Assembly: GCF_018069625.1 (NCBI RefSeq)
Contig: NZ_CP072941.1
Span: 1,116,001 to 1,180,000 of the forward strand
Direction of reading: 5' to 3'
Length of the DNA: 64,000 nucleotides
Source of the DNA: Streptomyces yatensis
GTDB taxonomy: Bacteria > Actinomycetota > Actinomycetes > Streptomycetales > Streptomycetaceae
The translations under genes were made by a program, and so were the position numbers. Positions within the stretch are counted from its first letter, which is position 1. Each line of letters starts with the position of its first letter. Positions 59,669 through 64,000 of the stretch are shown in pieces. The notes beneath the pieces are model-generated. The model had not been told where the DNA came from. It saw nothing but the letters and a program-made list of their open reading frames with translations, and searched no databases.

Positions 59669-61540
59669 TCAGTCCTCGGCCAGCACCACGACCGTATCGC
59701 CCTCCCCCAGGGTCAGCGGCGCCGTCTTGGACGGGTTGAGGTGGACGCCGTAGAGCGGTGGCTCATCGCTCTGCCGGGCCAGCCGGTAGCCGATGGCCGT
59801 CTCACCGCGCTGGCGGGCCGCCTCGATGACGGTGGCGAAGTTGGCCTCCGCGCCGGGTATCAGATAGCTGGGCGCGGGTTTGAGGTAGATCTCGGAGCCC
59901 TCCGGGTCGAAGAGGTCGGCGAAGACCGCGTACAGATGGCGGTTCTCGGTGAGCTGGGTCAGCAGAAGGCTGATCACCTTGGTGGAGACGATGAAGTCGT
60001 CGGCCTTGGTGACCTGCGCGACCTCGCGGTTGGCGTCGTCGTGCATCTCGGTGACGATCGAGTACGGATCGCCCAGCTGGATCTCGATGTCGCGCAGGTG
60101 GAGCAGGGTGACCAGGGTGCGGTCGTCGGACCGTCCGGGGTCGATCCCGTCGTCGGTGAGCACCACGATATGGCGGTAGTCGTCCAGCCCGAGTGCCTCC
60201 AGCGACGGGCGGCGGGTGGGTTCGCAGTGCTTGAAGCCGACCGTGAGGTTCTTCAGCTCCCGGTTCGCCTCCTCCCGGGGCGGGCGCGGGGCGGCGACGT
60301 CCACCACCGAGCCGGGTTTCACCAGGAGGTCGAGCTGCGCGATGATCTTCTCGGCACGGGAGTTCCAGCCGATCAGCAGGGTCCGGTCCGGTACCGGCGG
60401 CCGGAAAGCGGCCGTGGCCATCGCCGAGCGCACGATCCGGGGCCGGGTGGCCGCCACCTTGATGAGCAGATCGTCCTCGGCGACCATCAGCAGCCGGTCC
60501 CCGCGTTCGATCACGGTGTCCATGGCGGGGTTGACCAGCGCCTCGCCGTCCGCGCGCTGTACACCGATGGGCACTCCGAGCTCGAAGGCGTTCAGCGACT
60601 CCCCATAGGTGGCGCCGGCCAGTGCGGGCGCGTCCCAGGGGTAGATCTCGTTGCCGATGAAGCTGAGCAGTTCATTGAAGACGGTGGACAGACCGGACTG
60701 GCGGTGGGACTGCACGATCAGCCCGACCGCGATGTCATCGGCGTCGATGACCAGCGCGGTGTCCCCCGCGGCCAGCCGGGCGGCCGCCAGGTTCGCCGAA
60801 CTCTGCACGGCGGCCACCACATTGGGCCGCGTCCCGGACCAGGTGCGGCCGTTGAGCAGCAGCAGCGTCTTGATGACGTCGATGTCGCTGTCGTCCCCGA
60901 CGGGTGAGAGCACCATGATGGCCTTGGCGCTGTCCGGGCTCACCAGCTCCAGGTCGCCGCGCTGGAGCGGATTGCCGGAGCGGCAGATCACCCGGGTCTT
61001 CCCGGTGTCCGGGATGCGGCGCCGGATCTCGTCCTCCATGTCGACCTTGTCCCGGTCGGCGAGGATCACCACACAGGAGCGCCGCTCGCTCTGGTTGGCC
61101 TCCGCCAGCTCCGCTATCACCGTGAAGACCTGCTCCGACCAGCCCAGCACGATGGTGTGGCCGTGCTCGATCAGCCGTGAGGTGCCCTTGCGCAGCTGCT
61201 GGATCCGGGCCTCCAGGCCGGTGGTCATCACACCGATCAGCGCGCTGACGATGAAGATTCCGCCGATGGTCACGGTGAGCATGAGGACCAGGAACAGCGG
61301 CCGGCCCGTGTCCCCGCCCATCGTGCCCGGATCGAGGGTCCGCAGCAGGCTCATCCAGACGACGCCCAGCCAGCCACCGTTGTCCTCGGTGTCCTTGTGG
61401 GCGAAGGCGACCACCACCGCGGAGACCAGGGTGATCAACGCCAAGGAGGCCAGCCCCAGCCAGCCGATCAGCGCCGGGGTGCCACGGTCCATCGTCCCGT
61501 CGAACCAGTACCGCAGCCGCTCCCGCAGCCTCTTGCGCAT
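59669..61540 (-). CDS. CASTOR/POLLUX-like membrane ion channel protein
   Basis: 623 residues. Two hydrophobic segments (LGLASLALITLVSAVVVAFA near 25-45 and FLVLMLTVTIGGIFIVSALIG near 78-98) flank a loop like a channel pore region (WLGVVWMSLLRTLDPGTMGG). Two TrkA/RCK-like nucleotide-binding folds follow (HTIVLGWSEQVFTVIAEL and RTLLIGWNSRAEKIIAQL). This architecture matches the CASTOR/POLLUX/SYM8 family known from plant nuclear channels; bacterial members are probably cation channels gated by cytoplasmic ligands. ATG 61540 is preceded by GGAGGAA; a longer frame from 61579 is less likely. Confidence 0.88.
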   Translation of the reverse strand: MRKRLRERLRYWFDGTMDRGTPALIGWLGLASLALITLVSAVVVAFAHKDTEDNGGWLGVVWMSLLRTLDPGTMGGDTGRPLFLVLMLTVTIGGIFIVSALIGVMTTGLEARIQQLRKGTSRLIEHGHTIVLGWSEQVFTVIAELAEANQSERRSCVVILADRDKVDMEDEIRRRIPDTGKTRVICRSGNPLQRGDLELVSPDSAKAIMVLSPVGDDSDIDVIKTLLLLNGRTWSGTRPNVVAAVQSSANLAAARLAAGDTALVIDADDIAVGLIVQSHRQSGLSTVFNELLSFIGNEIYPWDAPALAGATYGESLNAFELGVPIGVQRADGEALVNPAMDTVIERGDRLLMVAEDDLLIKVAATRPRIVRSAMATAAFRPPVPDRTLLIGWNSRAEKIIAQLDLLVKPGSVVDVAAPRPPREEANRELKNLTVGFKHCEPTRRPSLEALGLDDYRHIVVLTDDGIDPGRSDDRTLVTLLHLRDIEIQLGDPYSIVTEMHDDANREVAQVTKADDFIVSTKVISLLLTQLTENRHLYAVFADLFDPEGSEIYLKPAPSYLIPGAEANFATVIEAARQRGETAIGYRLARQSDEPPLYGVHLNPSKTAPLTLGEGDTVVVLAED

Positions 61541-61723
61541 GCCGCATTCCTCCATAGCCCATCGCGCCGCCGGACCCAACGGCCCGTGGTGAGCGGCGCT
61601 TTACGCCATGAGGGTGTCGTCTGACCCCGCTTCAGCGCCAATCGGGCGCCGCCGGTGACCAGCGGAGGGCCCGTCCGGCGGGCCGTCGGCGGGGCTCGTC
61701 GGCGGCCGTCCGGGGCGGCGGGG

Positions 61724-64000
61724 TCAGCCGGGGATGTCGTCCCACTGGTCGAGGAGGTCCTCGCCCTCGGTGTCGGCCAGCGGGAGCATCGGGTCGGTCA
61801 GCGGCTGCTCGGCCCAGATGATCTTGCCATTGGGGGTGTAACGGGTCCCCCAGCGCAGCGCGTACTGGGCGACGAGGAAGAGCCCTCGGCCGCCTTCGTC
61901 GGTGGTGGCGGCGCGGCGCAGATGCGGCGAGGTGCTGGAGCCGTCGGCCACCTCGCAGATGAGGGTGCGGGCGCGCAGCAACCGGACGCGGCTGGGGGCG
62001 CAGCCGTAGCGGATGGCGTTGGTCATCAGCTCGCTGAGGATGAGTTCGGTGGTGAAGGCGATGTCCTCCAGCCCCCATGCGGCGAGTTGCTCGGCGGCCT
62101 CGTTGCGGATGCGGGCGACCGCGGCGGGGTCGGAGGGCAGCTCCCACTCGGCGACGTGCCCGGGGTCCAGCAGATGGGTGCGGGCGACCAGCAGGGCGAT
62201 GTCGTCGCCGGGGTGGGCGGAGGTCATGGTGTCGAAGACGGCCTGGCAGGTCTCCTCCGGTGTGCCCTCGGGCAGCCCGGCGAGGGTGCGGCGCAGGACG
62301 CCCAGGCCCTCGTCGAAGTCCCGGCCGCGGTCCCGGATCAGGCCGTCGGTGTACAGGGCCAGCCGGCTGCCCTCGGGCAGGTCCAGCTCGACGGTCTCGA
62401 TGGGTTCGCCGCCCAGGCCCAGCGGCGGGGCGAGGGGGATGTCGGGGAAGGTCACGGTGGAGTCCGGCAGGACCACCGCCGGGCCCGGGTGGCCGGCGCC
62501 CGCCATCGTGCAGTGGCCGGAGACCGGGTCGTAGATGGCGTACAGACAGCTGGCGCCGCTGATCCCCGGGGCGTCGGTGCCCGATGCGGCCTGGTCCTGG
62601 TCGAACCGGCTGGCCAGCTCGTCGAGATGGGCGATGAGCTCATCGGGCGGCAGGTCGAGGGCGGAGAAGTTGTGCACGGCGGTGCGCAGCCGGCCCATGG
62701 TGGCGGCGGCGTGCAGTCCGTGGCCGACGACATCGCCGACGGCGAGGGCGACCCGGCCGCCGGGCAGGGGGATGACGTCGAACCAGTCGCCGCCGACTCC
62801 GGCCTGGGCGGGCAGATAGCGGTGGGCCACGTCCAGGGCGTCCTGGTCGGGCAGGCCCTGGGGCAGCAGGCTGCGCTGGAGGGTGGCCGCCATGGCGTGT
62901 TCGCGGGTGTAGCGGCGGGCGTTGTCGATGGCGACCGCGGCGCGGGCGACCAGCTCCTCGGTGAGCGCCACGTCGTCCTCGTCGAACGGGTCGGACTGCT
63001 CGGAGCGCCAGAAAGTGGCGATACCCAGGGTGACGTCCCGGGCCCGCAGCGGGATGGTGATCATCGAGTGGATGCCGTACGTGACGACCTTCGTCGCCTG
63101 TTCGGGGTCCTGCTCCTGCCATCCCTCATACGCCCGCAGATCCGCCTCGAGCACCGGCCGGCCCGCGCCGAAGCCCAGCGCCTGGGGCACGCCGCCGGCG
63201 TAGGTGATCATCTTGCCGACCCGCCACAGCGGATGGTCGGCCCGGATGCCGGAGGTGGCGGTGCGGCGCATGGCGTTGCCCGTGGGCTCGTCGCCGCGCA
63301 GCACGGGGTCCACCAGGTCGACGGTGGCGAAGTCGGCGAACCACGGGACGCCGAACTGGGTCAGCTCCTCGGCGGTCCGCACGACGTCCAGGGTGGTGCC
63401 GATCTTCGAGCCCGCCTCGAAGAGCAGCCTCAGCCGCCGCTCGGCCACTTCGGCCTTGCCGGACAGCGCGCGCAGTTCGGTGGAGTCACGGAGCGTGGCG
63501 ACGCTTCCGGACATCCCGCCGTCCCACCGGGTGGGCCGCTGGTTGATGGCGAGCAGCCGGTCCCCGGCCAGATGCACCTCGTCGGTGGCGACCCGGCCCG
63601 AGGCGAGCAGCTCGGCGGTGCGCGGCTCGAGGCCGAGCTCGGTGATGGGGCGGCCCTCGGCGTCCCGGGGCAGCTCGAGCAGCCGGCCGGCCTCGTCGTT
63701 GGCGAGGACGAGACGGCCGTGGCTGTCGACGATGAGCACCCCTTCCCGCACGGAGTGCAGGACGGCGTCGTGGTGCTCGTACATGCGGGTCATCTGGGCG
63801 GGGCCGAGCCCTCGCGTCTGGCGCCGCAGCCGCCCGCCGACCAGCGCCGTCCCGCCGGTGGCGAGCGCGAGCGCACCGGCGGCGGAGCCGAAGACCAGCG
63901 GCAGCTGGCGCTCGACCCGGCCGCTCACATCCGCGGCGGTCATGCCGGCGCACACCACACCGGCCACGGTGCCGTTGGCCCGGGGGATCGGGACGGTGGC
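61724..64000 (-). CDS. PAS-GAF-SpoIIE phosphatase with HATPase domain (5' end beyond the window)
   Basis: 758 residues visible. The frame is open to the right edge, where VPIPRANGTVAGVVCAG looks like the end of an extracytoplasmic sensor domain, followed by a membrane segment (VFGSAAGALALATGGTALVG). Then come a PAS domain (DAVLHSVREGVLIVDSHGRL), a GAF domain (LFEAGSKIGTTLDVVRTAEE to AVAIDNARRYT), a SpoIIE/PP2C phosphatase (AGVGGDWFDVIPLPGGRVAL, VGDVVGHGL, LALYTDGLI) and a C-terminal HATPase_c kinase-like domain (LSELMTNAIRYG, GGRGLFLVAQYALRWG). Such proteins can both dephosphorylate an anti-anti-sigma factor and phosphorylate a partner. The true start lies outside the window. Confidence 0.92.
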   Translation of the reverse strand, partial: ATVPIPRANGTVAGVVCAGMTAADVSGRVERQLPLVFGSAAGALALATGGTALVGGRLRRQTRGLGPAQMTRMYEHHDAVLHSVREGVLIVDSHGRLVLANDEAGRLLELPRDAEGRPITELGLEPRTAELLASGRVATDEVHLAGDRLLAINQRPTRWDGGMSGSVATLRDSTELRALSGKAEVAERRLRLLFEAGSKIGTTLDVVRTAEELTQFGVPWFADFATVDLVDPVLRGDEPTGNAMRRTATSGIRADHPLWRVGKMITYAGGVPQALGFGAGRPVLEADLRAYEGWQEQDPEQATKVVTYGIHSMITIPLRARDVTLGIATFWRSEQSDPFDEDDVALTEELVARAAVAIDNARRYTREHAMAATLQRSLLPQGLPDQDALDVAHRYLPAQAGVGGDWFDVIPLPGGRVALAVGDVVGHGLHAAATMGRLRTAVHNFSALDLPPDELIAHLDELASRFDQDQAASGTDAPGISGASCLYAIYDPVSGHCTMAGAGHPGPAVVLPDSTVTFPDIPLAPPLGLGGEPIETVELDLPEGSRLALYTDGLIRDRGRDFDEGLGVLRRTLAGLPEGTPEETCQAVFDTMTSAHPGDDIALLVARTHLLDPGHVAEWELPSDPAAVARIRNEAAEQLAAWGLEDIAFTTELILSELMTNAIRYGCAPSRVRLLRARTLICEVADGSSTSPHLRRAATTDEGGRGLFLVAQYALRWGTRYTPNGKIIWAEQPLTDPMLPLADTEGEDLLDQWDDIPG

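Overview
The window is chromosomal DNA from a Streptomyces-type actinomycete. The evidence is very high GC with G/C-ending codons, in-frame TTA codons confined to a few genes, a SARP regulator, an ECF41 sigma factor, several SpoIIE-type phosphatases and giant type I polyketide synthase (PKS) genes. I see no rRNA, tRNA, insertion sequence, CRISPR array or origin.

Positions 1-25531 hold three collinear modular PKS genes, all on the minus strand and read right to left. The first (18110-25531) has a KSQ-AT-ACP loading module and module 1 (KS-AT-DH-ACP, no ketoreductase). The second (11346-18068) is one fully reducing module. The third starts at 11304, contains module 3 (KS-AT-DH-KR-ACP) and most of a fully reducing module 4, and runs off the left edge. 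AT motifs predict malonyl (decarboxylated to acetyl) as starter, then methylmalonyl, methylmalonyl, malonyl, methylmalonyl. The product is not identified. Across a divergent promoter region with two inverted repeats lie an O-methyltransferase (25774-26586), a small SARP activator with a TTA codon (27322-28092) and a 76-residue orphan protein, probably the edge of the cluster. The second PKS gene also carries a TTA codon, inside an AT segment of foreign-looking codon usage.

Positions 28436-44608 look like general chromosome: a secreted S15 peptidase, an LCM-type methyltransferase, a CapA-like lipoprotein, a ClpC-like unfoldase, a membrane SpoIIE phosphatase, an ECF41 sigma factor with its target oxidoreductase (both behind the same promoter motif), an aldehyde dehydrogenase, and a Dpp-type importer made of a lipoprotein and a fused permease behind a Fur/Zur-like box, without a local ATPase.

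Positions 44682-57277 hold a STAND/TPR ATPase with a TTA codon, two unknown small proteins, YjbR- and PhzF-type proteins, the pseudouridine catabolic pair psuK-psuG, two tandem ATP-grasp genes with inositol-phosphate-kinase-like signatures, an orphan type II thioesterase, a baeRF-type release-factor relative and a DUF4032 kinase-like protein. Positions 57308-64000 hold a TetR/SDR divergent pair with two matching operators, an AraC regulator, a CASTOR/POLLUX-like channel protein and a PAS-GAF-SpoIIE-HATPase regulator cut by the right edge.
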